Positions 55,307-64,000 of a stretch of 64,000 nucleotides of DNA are shown in pieces (the stretch's first letter is position 1; each line of letters starts with the position of its first letter). The notes beneath the pieces were generated by a model, which searched no databases, was not told the DNA's origin, and saw only the letters and a program-made list of their open reading frames with translations. The position numbers and the translations under genes are program-made. The stretch covers positions 62,001 through 126,000 of the forward strand of contig NZ_JAJDJU010000005.1 of the NCBI RefSeq assembly GCF_020567705.1. The letters are read 5' to 3'. The stretch is from Acidocella sp. KAb 2-4. GTDB lineage: Bacteria; Pseudomonadota; Alphaproteobacteria; Acetobacterales; Acetobacteraceae.

Positions 55307-55971
55307 CACCAGCCCCCTCCCGTCACCGCCTCATATTCAGCCAGCGGCCGCAGCAAGTCTGGCGGTGGCGCCGGCAACGGCCGCGACAAGCGTACCGTTC
55401 CCGTTGCGCCAGCCACCCCAGCTAAATGAGCCCGGTCGATGATCCGCTGCCGCCGGCCGTCACAAACAGGATGATCCGCCACCACCTGGCCGGCATGGCG
55501 CACGATGACGCGCCCGCCCAGCACCACCACTTGGACGCTCTCACCAATCAGCCGCCAGGGCACCGAGTAGCTGTTGGTGTCGAGATCAACTGCGCAATCC
55601 GCCTGCACCTTGCGCACCAGATCCCGCAACTGCCCGAACGGTGCCCGGCCGCCGAGCGCGCGTAACACGCCGGCCTCCTTGGCAAAGCGCAGCGCCGGCG
55701 CTTCGCCGGTCGTGCCATGCAGCCGCTGGTCGGCGACCTCGCGTGTCCACTGCTCGAGATGCGCCTCGAACGCCGCCCAGCTGGCAAACCTCCGGCCCGC
55801 GACCGCGTTCTTCTTCACATAGCCGACGCCGCGCTCATCCTTGCCCTTGGTCCGGGCCCGGTAGGGCGCGCAGGCGCGCGGCGTAAACCCCCAGTACCGC
55901 GCGAAGGCATGCAGCTTGGCATTGAACCGCACCTCGCGTGTCGCCGCGTCGTGATGTTCGACCAATGCCCG
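55306..55971 (-). pseudogene. istA: IS21-family transposase IstA, N-terminal part deleted
   Basis: About 220 residues of the IstA C-terminal half: EVRFNAKLHAFARYWGFTPR, ACAPYRARTKGKDERGVGYV with the last catalytic-region residues of the DDE domain, and the C-terminal domain with DTNSYSVPWRLIGESV. Full IstA is about 500 residues with an N-terminal helix-turn-helix and the first catalytic Asp residues. Those parts are absent here. Confidence 0.88.
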
Positions 55972-55975
55972 CGGG

Positions 55976-56275
55976 TTCGGTCTGCAGGCGCCCTATGCCG
56001 TTGCCGAGACCGGCTCACTGGTCTTCCGGTCGGGTCCGGACATGCCGGTCCTGTTCGCCCTCCTGCCGTGCCATCATCTGGTCGTGCTGGAGGCCGCCAG
56101 CATCGTGCCCTGGCTGGAAGACGCCGCGGCGTTGGAGGCCCAGCGCCCGGCGACGAGCAACCTGAAATTCGTGAACGGCCCCTCCAGTGCGACCGACATC
56201 GAGGGTACGCTGGTGCGCGGCGCGCACGGGCCTGGTTTTCTGCACATCATCCTCGTCGGTTCCCCCAACTCATAA
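55976..56275 (+). pseudogene. 3' remnant of lutC (LUD domain, lactate utilisation protein C)
   Basis: An open frame to the TAA at 56275 gives FGLQAPYAVAETGSLVFRSG, then LPCHHLVVLEAASIVPWLED, GPSSATDIEGTLVRGAHGPG and FLHIILV. These are the conserved C-terminal motifs of the LUD/YkgG domain in LutC, part of the LutABC L-lactate dehydrogenase. The N-terminal half is missing, removed at the junction with the truncated istA. No start codon or ribosome-binding site of its own is evident. Confidence 0.82.
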
Positions 56276-56349
56276 CCGAGAAGAAACGTCCGCCATGTTC
56301 CAACGGCTTTTGACGCCCGTGGACGGTAGCTTGCCGCTTTGCCGGTGAT

Positions 56350-56523
56350 GATCGTGCTGGTGTTGCTCGGCTTATTGCGTGGGCGATTTCCGTTGGCGTC
56401 TGGCAGATGCCAGTGGGTTTCGCATTCGGCGCCGTTTTCGTCTGCTGGCCGGTGAAGTGGATCATCGCCAACGCCTTGCTGTTGTTAAAGATCGCCGTCA
56501 AATCAGGTCGTTTCGATAAGACG
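56350..56523 (+). pseudogene. fragment resembling L-lactate permease (LctP)
   Basis: A frame reading LIAWAISVGVWQMPVGFAFG, then AVFVCWPVKWIIANALLLLK and IAVKSGRFD resembles the early membrane part of LctP/LldP permeases, whose usual text is near GAAFGLFPIGWIV with TVKTGQFE. It has no intact start, seems to have a small internal deletion, and degenerates after about 56523. Its position just after a lutC remnant supports a decayed lactate-use locus. The family match is from memory of motifs only. Confidence 0.5.
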
Positions 56524-56622
56524 GTAATCCTCGTTGTTCGATCATCCCGCTCCGGCCAGCTGGCGCTGGCGGGGAGCGGGTTCCGATTCACCGGTCGGAT
56601 GCCTCAATTCAAAGGCGCGATC

Positions 56623-57558
56623 TCAGAATGCGTGCGTTAGGCGTATGTTAAAGAAATCGCCAGCCACGTCGTTACGCGTTACGATGTTGTGAATCCACAT
56701 CGCCTGCACGTCGAAATTCTTGAAGTCATAGCCGACGATTGGGCCTAAACCGAAATTAGCGTTGGAGCGGCCGACGCCGATCTGGCTTTGTCCGTTAATG
56801 GTGTCAGGCGTGAATTGGTTTTCCTGTTCCCCACCAACACCCAAAGTCCAGGCCCCGAGACGCTTCGTCACCGTGTAATCCAGGGCGATCTCGTCTCCCG
56901 AATGGTAGTGCACGTTGTTCCATACATCATCGGTGATCGGTAGAGTGATATGCACGCCGACGCTGATGTTCCATCCACCAGTCAGCAGGCTGAGCCCAAA
57001 ATCTGGCTGCATCGTGGCGTGGCCGTTGCCAGATGGCAAACCGCCATTGGCCAGCTTACCGGTTTCCAGGCCATTTAGCGTGGAACTGGAATCGGGGAGA
57101 TGTACCTTAAGCCCCGTGGAAATGAACAAGCCATGCGGCAGCGCCCACGAGAGTTCCGCTGGAACCAGAATGGTGTTGTACGTGCCCAAATTGCCGCCAC
57201 CAACGGAATGGCTCAGCCCCGCCGACACAGTATAGTCGAATGGCTGTACGATGCCGAGGGCGTAGCTCGCCCCTAAAATATGCGGCTCGATGACCCACAA
57301 CACGCCGGGCACTTCGATGAGGCCGTTCAGCTGCGTGCCCGGCACCTTGTGGCCGCTGCTGTCGAAGTAGGTGTAAACCGGTACGTAATTGTCGAGGAAG
57401 GCGTAAACGCCGGGCGGCGGCAAGGCCCCGGAGGGATTGCCCACCTCTGCGCCACGGAGATACGGATCCCAGAGCGCTTCCGCGTGGGCGGCCAGGGGCG
57501 TGGTGGCCAGGACGAGCAGAGCTGCGGTACCGGACAAAGCAGAAACGTATTTTATCAT
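56623..57558 (-). CDS. SphA-family outer-membrane protein (Phenol_MetA_deg domain)
   Basis: A 311-residue outer-membrane beta-barrel-like protein with signal peptide (YVSALSGTAALLVLATTPLAAHA). It ends in Phe after alternating beta segments (DFFNIRLTHAF). The pattern GLSHSVGGGNLGTYNTILVP and PDFGLSLLTGGWNISVGVHI matches the Phenol_MetA_deg/SphA family found in aromatic degradation clusters, where it is thought to let hydrophobic substrates cross the outer membrane. I chose the ATG at 57558 because AAGGAGG lies upstream at good spacing. It is 181 bases downstream of mhpC on the same strand. Confidence 0.87.
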   Translation of the reverse strand: MIKYVSALSGTAALLVLATTPLAAHAEALWDPYLRGAEVGNPSGALPPPGVYAFLDNYVPVYTYFDSSGHKVPGTQLNGLIEVPGVLWVIEPHILGASYALGIVQPFDYTVSAGLSHSVGGGNLGTYNTILVPAELSWALPHGLFISTGLKVHLPDSSSTLNGLETGKLANGGLPSGNGHATMQPDFGLSLLTGGWNISVGVHITLPITDDVWNNVHYHSGDEIALDYTVTKRLGAWTLGVGGEQENQFTPDTINGQSQIGVGRSNANFGLGPIVGYDFKNFDVQAMWIHNIVTRNDVAGDFFNIRLTHAF

Positions 57559-57700
57559 TTTTAGAAACCTCCTTGTAGTACGCGAGTGCACAGACACGCG
57601 CCGACGCTCCACGCTTCACGGCGTGGCGCTAAGCTTTGTGTGGGCAAAGCCGACGATTCTGGCTGTGTTTGGTGAAATCTTTCCGATGAATTATTCGTTT

Positions 57701-57731
57701 TTCACCGCGCCGCGACGACCGGCGCGGTGAA
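57701..57731. terminator. strong hairpin between mhpC and the porin gene
   Basis: TTCACCGCGCCG and CGGCGCGGTGAA form a 12-base perfect stem with a 7-base loop directly after mhpC. No U run follows on the minus strand, so it may be a 3'-end stabiliser or a weak terminator rather than a strong stop. Confidence 0.5.
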
Positions 57732-57739
57732 TTGCGGGT

Positions 57740-58594
57740 TCAGCCGTTACGGCGGAGAAACTCCACAACCATGTGGTTGAAACTCTCGGCATGCTCCCAT
57801 TGCGCCCAATGGCCGCAACGGTTGAACACGTGCAATTCCGCGTTCTGCAATCCCCAGAGCAGCCGCAGCCCGCAATCAAGTGGCACGAAGCGATCGTCAC
57901 GCCCCCAGATGACCAGAGACGGCGCAAAAATCTCGCCAAGACGATGGCCATAATCGGGAAATTGCTTGGGATTGGCGGCAAGACTCTTGACGAAATTCTC
58001 GAGATGATCGCGCCGGGCCAGCATGGCATTGAGGCGCATCTGATACAGATCCTCCGTGAGCGCCGACGAATCATACACGAACACGGCCATCATTTTCTTG
58101 AGAGTCTCGATGGTCGGGTCGCGATACAGCGCCTGGATCAGTTTAATCCCCTCCGTCGGCATCGGCACGAAATGACTGGGACCGCCAGTGCCGCCCCCCA
58201 TCATCACCAATTTTCCAACCCGGGACGGATTGGAGAGCGCGAAGGCGACCGCGCTATGCCCGCCCATGGAATTGCCGATGATATGTGCGCGCTGAATGCC
58301 CAGATGATCGAGCAGCCCGGCCAAGGTGCTGGCGTTCAGGTCCGAGCGTGAGCCGGTGGAAACCACCGTGTCGCTTTTGCTCCACCCCGGGCAATCCATC
58401 AGCACGACGCGATACCCAGCCTGCACGAGCGGTTCGACATTGCGAGAGAAATTGGCCCAGCCGCTGGCGCCCGGGCCGGATCCATGCAGCATCACCACGG
58501 TTTCGCCGCCGCTCTGCGTGTCGTTGTAATGGATGTTGAAATCGCCGATTTTGGCGAAGCGGCTTGTCGAGGCTTCGGTGATCTGCGTTGTCAT
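57740..58594 (-). CDS. mhpC: 2-hydroxy-6-oxonona-2,4-dienedioate hydrolase (MhpC-like)
   Basis: A 284-residue alpha/beta-hydrolase with oxyanion segment [20 protein letters not shown], nucleophile Ser109 in [12 protein letters not shown], acid Asp in [11 protein letters not shown] and catalytic His in [10 protein letters not shown] recall E. coli MhpC as very similar throughout, including MPTEGIK and [13 protein letters not shown]-type stretches. It hydrolyses the meta-cleavage product to succinate and 2-hydroxypenta-2,4-dienoate. It is on the opposite strand from hcaEFCB and follows the lysR gene with a 159-base gap, which holds one copy of the repeat at 58741. Confidence 0.93.
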   Translation of the reverse strand: MTTQITEASTSRFAKIGDFNIHYNDTQSGGETVVMLHGSGPGASGWANFSRNVEPLVQAGYRVVLMDCPGWSKSDTVVSTGSRSDLNASTLAGLLDHLGIQRAHIIGNSMGGHSAVAFALSNPSRVGKLVMMGGGTGGPSHFVPMPTEGIKLIQALYRDPTIETLKKMMAVFVYDSSALTEDLYQMRLNAMLARRDHLENFVKSLAANPKQFPDYGHRLGEIFAPSLVIWGRDDRFVPLDCGLRLLWGLQNAELHVFNRCGHWAQWEHAESFNHMVVEFLRRNG

Positions 58595-58740
58595 TGCGTT
58601 TCCCCTTATGGCAACCGCTGAAAGGTGCCATCCAGCCCGGTTATGGCGGGGCGGGGCATATTTCCTCCATCGGCCTTTAATAGCCCGGCAAATTGCGCGA
58701 AGAGCAGCGATTTACAAATACATAATCAGGATAAGTTTAA

Positions 58741-58762
58741 GACGCTAATCCTATTACTTAAC
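58741..58762. promoter_or_regulatory. candidate LysR operator, copy 1 (upstream of mhpC)
   Basis: A 22-base stretch, GACGCTAATCCTATTACTTAAC, matches 18 of 22 bases with 59652-59673. It overlaps the lysR stop codon and lies about 150 bases upstream of the mhpC start. It contains the symmetric TAATCCTATTA. LysR-type regulators bind T-N11-A-type dyads, so HcaR-like control of mhpC is inferred. Confidence 0.55.
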
Positions 58763-59641
58763 CGGCCCGCGCGCATCCACCAGCTCCCGAAATGCCGTGA
58801 CCTCAGGGGATTTGTCGTCCTCGCGCCAGGCCATGATTAGGTCGACACGGATCGGCTCGCCGGCCAGCCGCCTGGTGGTGACGTTACGGAACAGCAGGCT
58901 CTCTGCGTAATCCGGCATCAGCGAGAACCCGACGCCGAGCCCGATCAGGGTAAACAAGGTCAGGACGTTCTCCACCTGTTGCACGGTGTCCAGCACCACA
59001 CCCTGCGCCCGCAAATGCTCGCGGATGGTATCAAACAGCCGGCCGCCATGCATGGGCGAGATTTCCAGGAACGGCGTTTCAGCAAGCTCATGCAGGTTCA
59101 CTTCATCACGGCTCGCCAGGGTGTGGTCGGCCGGCAGCACGGCCACCAGCTGCTCCTGCAACACGGTTTTCGCGACCAGGCCGGGCTCGCTGAGCGGTGG
59201 GCGCATGAAGGCGATGTCGATATCGCCGCGCAGCAACGCGTCGCGTTGCTCCAGCGAGGTGAAGGACTGCAACTGCAATTGCAGCTTCGGGAAGCTCTCG
59301 CGCAGCAGGGTGAGAATACCGGGAAATACCTTGATCTCGGCCGCAGGGACGAAGCCGATGGTCAATTTATGCCCCTCCAGTTCCGCCGCCCGCCGGGCGG
59401 TGGCCACGGCGTTACGGGCCTGGGCGATGGTGAGGCGCGCCTCGTTCAGAAACGCCTGCCCGGCAACGGTGAGCGCCACGCTGCGCTTTGTGCGGGTGAG
59501 CAGCGGCGTGCCAATTTCGTGCTCCAGGTCCAGGATCTGTTGGCTGAGCGAGGGCTGGGCGGTGTTCAGGCGTTGCGCCGCACGGGTGAAATTGAGCTCC
59601 TCGGCGACGGCGATGAAGTAGCGGAGATGACGGAGTTCCAT
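58754..59641 (-). CDS. hcaR: LysR-family regulator, HcaR-like
   Basis: A 295-residue LysR-type activator. The helix-turn-helix is in the first 60 residues (MELRHLRYFIAVAEELNFTR with RLNTAQPSLSQQI), followed by the effector domain beginning KLTIGFVPAAEIKVFPGIL. It resembles my memory of E. coli HcaR, which senses 3-phenylpropionate and cinnamate. It is divergent from hcaE, 131 bases away, the usual arrangement for self and target control. Confidence 0.88.
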   Translation of the reverse strand: MELRHLRYFIAVAEELNFTRAAQRLNTAQPSLSQQILDLEHEIGTPLLTRTKRSVALTVAGQAFLNEARLTIAQARNAVATARRAAELEGHKLTIGFVPAAEIKVFPGILTLLRESFPKLQLQLQSFTSLEQRDALLRGDIDIAFMRPPLSEPGLVAKTVLQEQLVAVLPADHTLASRDEVNLHELAETPFLEISPMHGGRLFDTIREHLRAQGVVLDTVQQVENVLTLFTLIGLGVGFSLMPDYAESLLFRNVTTRRLAGEPIRVDLIMAWREDDKSPEVTAFRELVDARGPVK

Positions 59642-59651
59642 AAGCTAATTA

Positions 59652-59673
59652 GACGCAAAATCTATTACTCAAC
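59652..59673. promoter_or_regulatory. candidate LysR operator, copy 2 (lysR-hcaE gap)
   Basis: GACGCAAAATCTATTACTCAAC is a direct repeat of the copy at 58741-58762. It lies between the divergent lysR start (59641) and hcaE start (59773), where an activator site is expected. Confidence 0.6.
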
Positions 59674-59772
59674 AACCTGCAAAATATTTCACTTCCCCAT
59701 GTGCGGTTGGTACAGCCCCTGATCGTTATGGCCGCCCCCGCGCAGACGGCCGGCTTTCGGAGGAAAAACCGC

Positions 59773-61137
59773 ATGGATGACAAGCTCAACGTCAGGCAAC
59801 TCGTTGATGCCCACAAGGGCACCGTGAAGCCTGCGATTTACATTGATCAGGATATCTACGACCTGGAGCTGGAGCGCGTCTTCGGCCGGTCCTGGCTGTT
59901 CCTCGCGCATGAATCGCAGCTGCCGAAGGCGGGTGATTTCTTCACCACCTATATGGGCGAGGACCCGGTCATCGTCACCCGGCAGAAGGATGGCTCCATC
60001 GCCGCCTTCCTCAACCAGTGCCGCCATCGTGGCATGAAGCTCTGTCATGCTGATTCCGGCAACACCCGTGCCTTCACCTGCCCATATCATGGGTGGGGCT
60101 TCGGCCTGGAGGGCGGTCTCTCCGTCGTGCCGCTGGAGCAGGAAGCCTATCGCAACGGGCTGGACAAATCCAAATGGGGTCTCGTCCGGGTGCCGCGCCT
60201 GACCACCTATAAGGGCCTGATTTTCGGCAATTGGGATGAGACCGCCCCGTCGCTGGAAGACTATTTGGGCGATATGGCCTGGTACATGGATGGCTTCCTC
60301 GACCGCCGGGAGGGCGGCACGGAGGTGGTCGGCGGCGTCCATAAATGGGTGATCGATTGCAATTGGAAATTCGCAGCCGAGCAGTTCTGTTCTGACCAGT
60401 ACCACGCCCCCTACACGCACGGCTCCGCCATTCAGGTGCTTGCCCCCACGCCGGAAAACAAATCCGACGGCAAACCGCTGGGCGACGGCCAGACGCAGCG
60501 CCCGGCCTGGGCGAACGGCCTCGGCGGCGTGCAGTTCTCGGAGAAAGGACATGGCAGCGCCTTTTTCTTTACCGAGAAGCCTGATGCGAATGTGTGGGTC
60601 GGCGGTGAAGTCTCGGAATATTTCCGTGAGACATACCCCGAGGCCGAGCGGCGCTTGGGCTCCGTGCGGGCCCTGCGCCTCGCGGGCCATAATACCATGT
60701 TCCCGACCCTGTCCTGGCTGAACGGCACGCAGACCCTGCGTGTTTGGCATCCCAAGGGGCCGAACCAGATCGAGGTTTGGGTGTTCTGCATCGCCGACAA
60801 GGCGGCGCCGGACTCAGTGAAAGAAGCGTTGAAGGCCAGCCATGCCCGCGCCTTCGGCCCTGCCGGGTTCCTGGAGCAGGATGATTCCGAAAACTGGGTC
60901 GAAGTGCAGAAGGTGCTGCGCGGCTACAAGGCCAAGCAGACAGGCTTCTGCGTGCAGATGGGCCTGGGTTTCGAGGAGCGTCGCAAGGACGGCATCCCCG
61001 GCGTGACCAACTACACCTTCGCTGAAACCGCAGCGCGCGGCTTTTACCAGCGCTGGGTGGATATGATGACCTCCGAAACCTGGGCTGAGATCGAAGCCCG
61101 GACCAAAGAATACCAGAAGGAGCTGGTTCATGGATGA
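59773..61137 (+). CDS. hcaE: 3-phenylpropionate/cinnamate dioxygenase alpha subunit
   Basis: A 454-residue ring-hydroxylating dioxygenase alpha subunit. The Rieske cluster is C83-x-H85 and C103-x2-H106 ([19 protein letters not shown]). The mononuclear-iron histidines are H211 and H216 in [16 protein letters not shown]. It agrees closely with my memory of E. coli HcaE ([31 protein letters not shown]). It makes the cis-dihydrodiol of 3-phenylpropionate or cinnamate. CGGAGGA precedes the ATG at 59773. The longer open frame to 59701 is non-coding leader. The stop is 4 codons inside hcaF. Confidence 0.95.
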   Translation: MDDKLNVRQLVDAHKGTVKPAIYIDQDIYDLELERVFGRSWLFLAHESQLPKAGDFFTTYMGEDPVIVTRQKDGSIAAFLNQCRHRGMKLCHADSGNTRAFTCPYHGWGFGLEGGLSVVPLEQEAYRNGLDKSKWGLVRVPRLTTYKGLIFGNWDETAPSLEDYLGDMAWYMDGFLDRREGGTEVVGGVHKWVIDCNWKFAAEQFCSDQYHAPYTHGSAIQVLAPTPENKSDGKPLGDGQTQRPAWANGLGGVQFSEKGHGSAFFFTEKPDANVWVGGEVSEYFRETYPEAERRLGSVRALRLAGHNTMFPTLSWLNGTQTLRVWHPKGPNQIEVWVFCIADKAAPDSVKEALKASHARAFGPAGFLEQDDSENWVEVQKVLRGYKAKQTGFCVQMGLGFEERRKDGIPGVTNYTFAETAARGFYQRWVDMMTSETWAEIEARTKEYQKELVHG

Positions 61138-61675
61138 TCTGAGCGCCAAGGCGGCGGCCTCAGCCGTGTATAAGGTCTCTCCGGAGCTGCAGCACGAGGT
61201 TGAGCAATTCTTGTATCTGGAGGCGGCCTTGCAGGACGAGCACCGCTTCCGCGAATGGCTGGGCCTGCTGTCAGAGGATGTCCGCTACACCCTCTCCACC
61301 AACACGCTGGCCCAAGTGCGCGACCGCCGCCGCGGCATCGCCCCGCCCACCACCTATATCTTCAACGAGAACAAATACACGTTGGAGCGCCGTGTGGCAC
61401 GCCTGGAGACCGGCATGGCCTGGGTCGAGGAGCCGCAATCGCGCACGCGCCGCTTCATCACCAATGTTCGTATCACCGGCCAAGCTGGTGATGAGGTGAG
61501 GCTCTCTTGCAATTACGCGGTGCATCGTGCCGCCAAGGCGCGCGACCACCACACCTTTTACGGGACGCGGCGCGACACGCTTCGCCGCAACGGCGATAGC
61601 TGGATTGTTGTCTCGCGTGAGCTAGAGCTCGATGAGTTCGTGCTGGTGACAGCCAATATCTCGATCTTCCTGTAA
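61130..61675 (+). CDS. hcaF: 3-phenylpropionate/cinnamate dioxygenase beta subunit
   Basis: A 181-residue small subunit of the dioxygenase (SnoaL-like cone fold) that gives the enzyme its alpha3-beta3 shape. Recognisable are [54 protein letters not shown] and SRTRRFITN, all close to E. coli HcaF. The ATG overlaps the hcaE stop by 8 bases. Confidence 0.94.
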   Translation: MDDLSAKAAASAVYKVSPELQHEVEQFLYLEAALQDEHRFREWLGLLSEDVRYTLSTNTLAQVRDRRRGIAPPTTYIFNENKYTLERRVARLETGMAWVEEPQSRTRRFITNVRITGQAGDEVRLSCNYAVHRAAKARDHHTFYGTRRDTLRRNGDSWIVVSRELELDEFVLVTANISIFL

Positions 61676-61694
61676 TCTGACATTACGCGGAACA

Positions 61695-62018
61695 ATGGAC
61701 AAAATATTCGTTTGTGCCGTGGCGGAATTACCGCCCGGCGAGGCACGTCGGATCGAAACCGATCCGGTGATCGCCGTATTTAACCAGGACGGCGAATTCT
61801 ATGCCCTGGCCGATCGCTGCACGCATGGCGAGGCATCGATGTCGGATGGCTATGTGGAAGATGACTGCACCGTGGAGTGCCCGATCCATTCCGCGAAATT
61901 CTGCCTGAAGACAGGCAAGGCGCTGACCCAGCCCGCCACCGTTGATCTCGCTACCTTTAAGGTCGAGGTCGAGGGAGACAATGTCTACGTCCTCGCTCCC
62001 GCGCAGGTGGCGGCATGA
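61695..62018 (+). CDS. hcaC: Rieske-type ferredoxin of the dioxygenase system
   Basis: A 107-residue Rieske ferredoxin with the cluster motif [16 protein letters not shown] and [16 protein letters not shown]. It passes electrons from the HcaD-type reductase to the HcaEF oxygenase. The N-terminus ([20 protein letters not shown]) and length match HcaC. Its stop overlaps the next ATG by 4 bases. Confidence 0.94.
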   Translation: MDKIFVCAVAELPPGEARRIETDPVIAVFNQDGEFYALADRCTHGEASMSDGYVEDDCTVECPIHSAKFCLKTGKALTQPATVDLATFKVEVEGDNVYVLAPAQVAA

Positions 62019-62827
62019 GCCGTCTGGCCGGGCAGGTTGTTTTGCTCACGGGCGGCGGCTCGGGCCTTGGCCGCGCCATTGTCGAGCGCTTCGTGGTCGA
62101 GGGTGCCAAGCTCTGCGTGCTGGAGCGCTCGCCCGATAAGGTGACGCAACTGCAAGCGGATTTCCCTGAGGTGGTGGTCGCCGTGGCGGGCGATGTGCGC
62201 AGCTACGCGGACAATGAACTCGCCGTGAATACGGCGCTGGAGACGTTCGGCAAGCTGGATGTGTTCATCGGCAATGCCGGTATTTGGGACCACAACGCGT
62301 CTCTGCTCGGTACGGAGCCGGCGCGGCTCGGCAAGGCTTATGACGAAATCTTCGATGTGAACGTGAAGGGCTATCTGCTCGGCGCGCGCGCAGCCGCCCC
62401 GGCGCTGGTCGCCGCGGAAGGCTCGATGATCTTCACCCTCTCCAATGCCGCCTTTTACCCTGGTGGCGGCGGGCCGGTTTACACCGCCGCCAAGCACGCC
62501 GCCGTGGGGCTGGTGCGCCAGCTGGCTTACGAGCTGGCGCCAAAAGTGCGGGTGAATGCGGTTGCGCCCAGCGGCATGGCCAGCGATCTGCGCGGTCCGG
62601 CGGCACTCGGGCAGGAGAATATGCGGATCATGGAGTCACGCTCGCCGGAGGCCATCCGCGCCATCCTGCCGCTGCAATTCTTCCCCGCTCCGGAAGATTT
62701 CGTCGGCCCCTACGTGATGCTCGCCTCGCGCGCTGATAATCGTACGCTGAGTGGAGTCTTGGTCAACGCCGATTGCGGCCTCGGCATCCGCGGCATCCGC
62801 CATGTCGCTGGCGGGCTCGCCTTGTAA
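62015..62827 (+). CDS. hcaB: cis-3-phenylpropionate-2,3-dihydrodiol dehydrogenase
   Basis: A 270-residue SDR enzyme with cofactor loop [28 protein letters not shown], the Ser in [13 protein letters not shown] and catalytic Tyr-x-x-x-Lys in [12 protein letters not shown]. It oxidises the dihydrodiol to 3-(2,3-dihydroxyphenyl)propionate (or the cinnamate analogue), passing two electrons to NAD. It is very similar to E. coli HcaB, including [12 protein letters not shown] and [14 protein letters not shown]. Confidence 0.94.
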   Translation: MSRLAGQVVLLTGGGSGLGRAIVERFVVEGAKLCVLERSPDKVTQLQADFPEVVVAVAGDVRSYADNELAVNTALETFGKLDVFIGNAGIWDHNASLLGTEPARLGKAYDEIFDVNVKGYLLGARAAAPALVAAEGSMIFTLSNAAFYPGGGGPVYTAAKHAAVGLVRQLAYELAPKVRVNAVAPSGMASDLRGPAALGQENMRIMESRSPEAIRAILPLQFFPAPEDFVGPYVMLASRADNRTLSGVLVNADCGLGIRGIRHVAGGLAL

Positions 62828-62844
62828 TCTCCCGGGAGACTGAC

Positions 62845-63795
62845 ATGCCTGTTGAACTGATCTGTGTCTCGCACACGCCGATGATGGATTTCATCCACCC
62901 CCCGGCTGAGGTGGAGGCCGCGGCCCGCGAACATTTCGCGGCGCTTTCGCGCGAGGTTGCAGCCTACGCCCCCGATCTGATCGTGCTCTTCGCGCCTGAC
63001 CATTTCAACGGCTTCTTCTACGATTTGATGCCGCCGTTCTGCGTCGGGGTGCGGGCCGCCTGCGCCGGGGATTGGGATATCGGCCACGGCCTGCTCAACG
63101 TGCCGGAACAACTGGCTTTGGACCTCGTGAAAGCGGTGCAGGCGCAGGATGTCGATGTCGCCTATTCTTACCGCATGCAGGCGGATCATGGCTTCACCCA
63201 GCCGCTCGAACTCCTCACCGGCGGCGTGGCGCGCTACCCTGTGATTCCCATTTTCATTAACGGCGCCGCGCGCCCCCTGCCGCCCTGCCGCCGCGCCGTG
63301 GCCCTCGGCAACGCCGTCGGCAAGTTCATTGCCGGGCGCCAGGAGCGCATCCTTATCCTTGGCTCCGGCGGGCTCTCACATGATCCGCCGACCCCGCAAA
63401 TGGGCGCCGTCTCGCCGGAGGTGGAGGAGTTCCTCATTGCCGGGCGTAACCCGACGCCCGAGGCCCGCCAGACACGGCAGAACCGTGTGGTCGAGAATGG
63501 CCGCAAGCTCGCGCGCGGCGAGGGACGGGGCCAAACCCTTCCGCTGAACGCCGTCTGGGATGAAGGGCTGCTGGAGAGTTTCCTGGCCGGCGATTTCGAC
63601 CGCTTCAGCGCGATGACGGATGATGAGATTGCCGTAATGGGCGGGCGCGGGGGGCAGGAGATCCGCGCCTGGATCGCGGCCTTTGCGGCGCTGCGCGCCA
63701 TCGGCCCCTACGAGGGCCAGCGGCGCTATTACCACGCCATCGATGAATGGCTCGCGGGCATGGCCATGGTCAGTGCGAAGCCGGTGTGCGCATGA
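62845..63795 (+). CDS. mhpB: 2,3-dihydroxyphenylpropionate 1,2-dioxygenase (MhpB-like)
   Basis: A 316-residue class III extradiol dioxygenase with VLFAPDHFNGFFYDLMPPFC, MQADHGFTQPLELLTGG, PVIPIFINGAARPLPPC and LILGSGGLSHDPP. It opens the catechol ring by meta-cleavage and passes the product to MhpC. In E. coli mhpB is in the mhp operon, not with hcaEFCB, so this is a fused gene order. I chose the ATG at 62845. The longer frame to 62773 shadows hcaB. Its stop overlaps the next ATG (ATGA). Confidence 0.94.
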   Translation: MPVELICVSHTPMMDFIHPPAEVEAAAREHFAALSREVAAYAPDLIVLFAPDHFNGFFYDLMPPFCVGVRAACAGDWDIGHGLLNVPEQLALDLVKAVQAQDVDVAYSYRMQADHGFTQPLELLTGGVARYPVIPIFINGAARPLPPCRRAVALGNAVGKFIAGRQERILILGSGGLSHDPPTPQMGAVSPEVEEFLIAGRNPTPEARQTRQNRVVENGRKLARGEGRGQTLPLNAVWDEGLLESFLAGDFDRFSAMTDDEIAVMGGRGGQEIRAWIAAFAALRAIGPYEGQRRYYHAIDEWLAGMAMVSAKPVCA

Positions 63796-64000
63796 GCGCG
63801 CCCGTGTACATCGTGGTCGGCGCTGGCCATGCCGCCGCCGCCGCTGTTGCGGCCATGCGCGGGGCCGGGTTCGCTGGACGCATTATCCTTATCGGCGATG
63901 AGCCGCATGTCCCTTATGAGCGCCCGCCGCTCTCCAAAGACGTGTTGCTCTCGCCCGGGACCGGGCCGCGCCCAATCTATCCGGCGGATTATTACGCCAC
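63792..64000 (+). CDS. hcaD: ferredoxin reductase HcaD-like (3' end beyond window)
   Basis: The first 69 residues of an FAD/NAD protein: VYIVVGAGHAAAAAVAAMRG, an FAD-binding loop (GAGHAAAAA) and EPHVPYERPPLSKDVL, typical of Rieske-dioxygenase ferredoxin reductases. It would feed electrons from NADH to the HcaC-type ferredoxin, completing the dioxygenase. The rest lies outside the window. Confidence 0.88.
   Translation, partial: MSAPVYIVVGAGHAAAAAVAAMRGAGFAGRIILIGDEPHVPYERPPLSKDVLLSPGTGPRPIYPADYYA

Larger units (their letters stand above)
54485..55971 (-). mobile_element. truncated IS21-type insertion sequence
   Basis: The element comprises intact istB and the 3' part of istA. The right-hand end near 54485-54530 contains ACTGAAGAACTGACCCC, likely terminal sequence. 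The istA-side end is missing: the istA frame ends at about 55971, where a lutC fragment on the other strand begins. The element is therefore probably immobile. It is flanked by unrelated gene fragments, which suggests deletion or recombination through the element. Confidence 0.8.

Overview
The window is GC-rich, densely coded alphaproteobacterial chromosome. Gene content (HemJ-type heme synthesis, SYLF and DUF1489 proteins, RgpF-type glycan genes, gene order around hemE and parAB) fits the Acetobacteraceae, perhaps an Acidocella- or Acidiphilium-like acidophile. That placement is inferred from gene content and was not tested by any search.

Region 1 (1-13.3 kb) looks like the origin-proximal core. 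A leftward heme operon (hemE-hemH-HAD phosphatase-hemJ) is separated by about 280 bases from a rightward PEP synthase/PPDK regulatory protein gene. That gap has two perfect DnaA-box sequences and several near matches, and its setting is the hemE-linked origin known from Caulobacter and Rickettsia, so it is the best oriC candidate. An SDR gene and leuS-lptE-holA follow, and then the leftward parB-parA-rsmG-mnmG block. Two ParB-site-like palindromes around CACGTG flank that block.

Region 2 (13.3-22.3 kb) is a leftward polysaccharide/envelope operon: a PlsC-type acyltransferase, an RgpF-family protein, two methyltransferase-containing proteins and a UDP-glucose dehydrogenase. A divergent WecA/MraY-type glycosyl-1-phosphate transferase and an LrgA/LrgB pair follow.

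Region 3 (22.3-42.9 kb) is core metabolism: rpmE, mltG, the fab cluster (fabF-acpP-fabG-fabD), ilvBNC, miaA/serB with overlapping divergent start codons, class III alcohol dehydrogenase, a Spy/CpxP-like protein, a SYLF protein, a histidine phosphatase with an ABC exporter, hemW, thrC, an M16 peptidase and a TldE/PmbA protein.

Region 4 (43-52.3 kb) is an accessory surface-glycan island with partly AT-richer sequence. It holds a 969-residue two-glycosyltransferase protein, a related sugar transferase broken by one frameshift, a sulfotransferase, a TPR-glycosyltransferase, and three small proteins I do not recognise.

Region 5 (52.6-56.6 kb) is a hipBA toxin-antitoxin pair followed by debris: the 3' end of a GNAT gene, an IS21-type istB with truncated istA, and remnants of lutC and of an L-lactate-permease-like gene.

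Region 6 (56.6-64 kb) is an aromatic-acid catabolic cluster. It has an SphA-type outer-membrane protein, mhpC, an HcaR-like LysR regulator, hcaEFCB, mhpB and the start of an hcaD-like reductase. Together these would turn 3-phenylpropionate (or cinnamate) into a ring-cleaved, hydrolysed product. A 22-base direct repeat at both ends of the regulator gene is a candidate shared operator.
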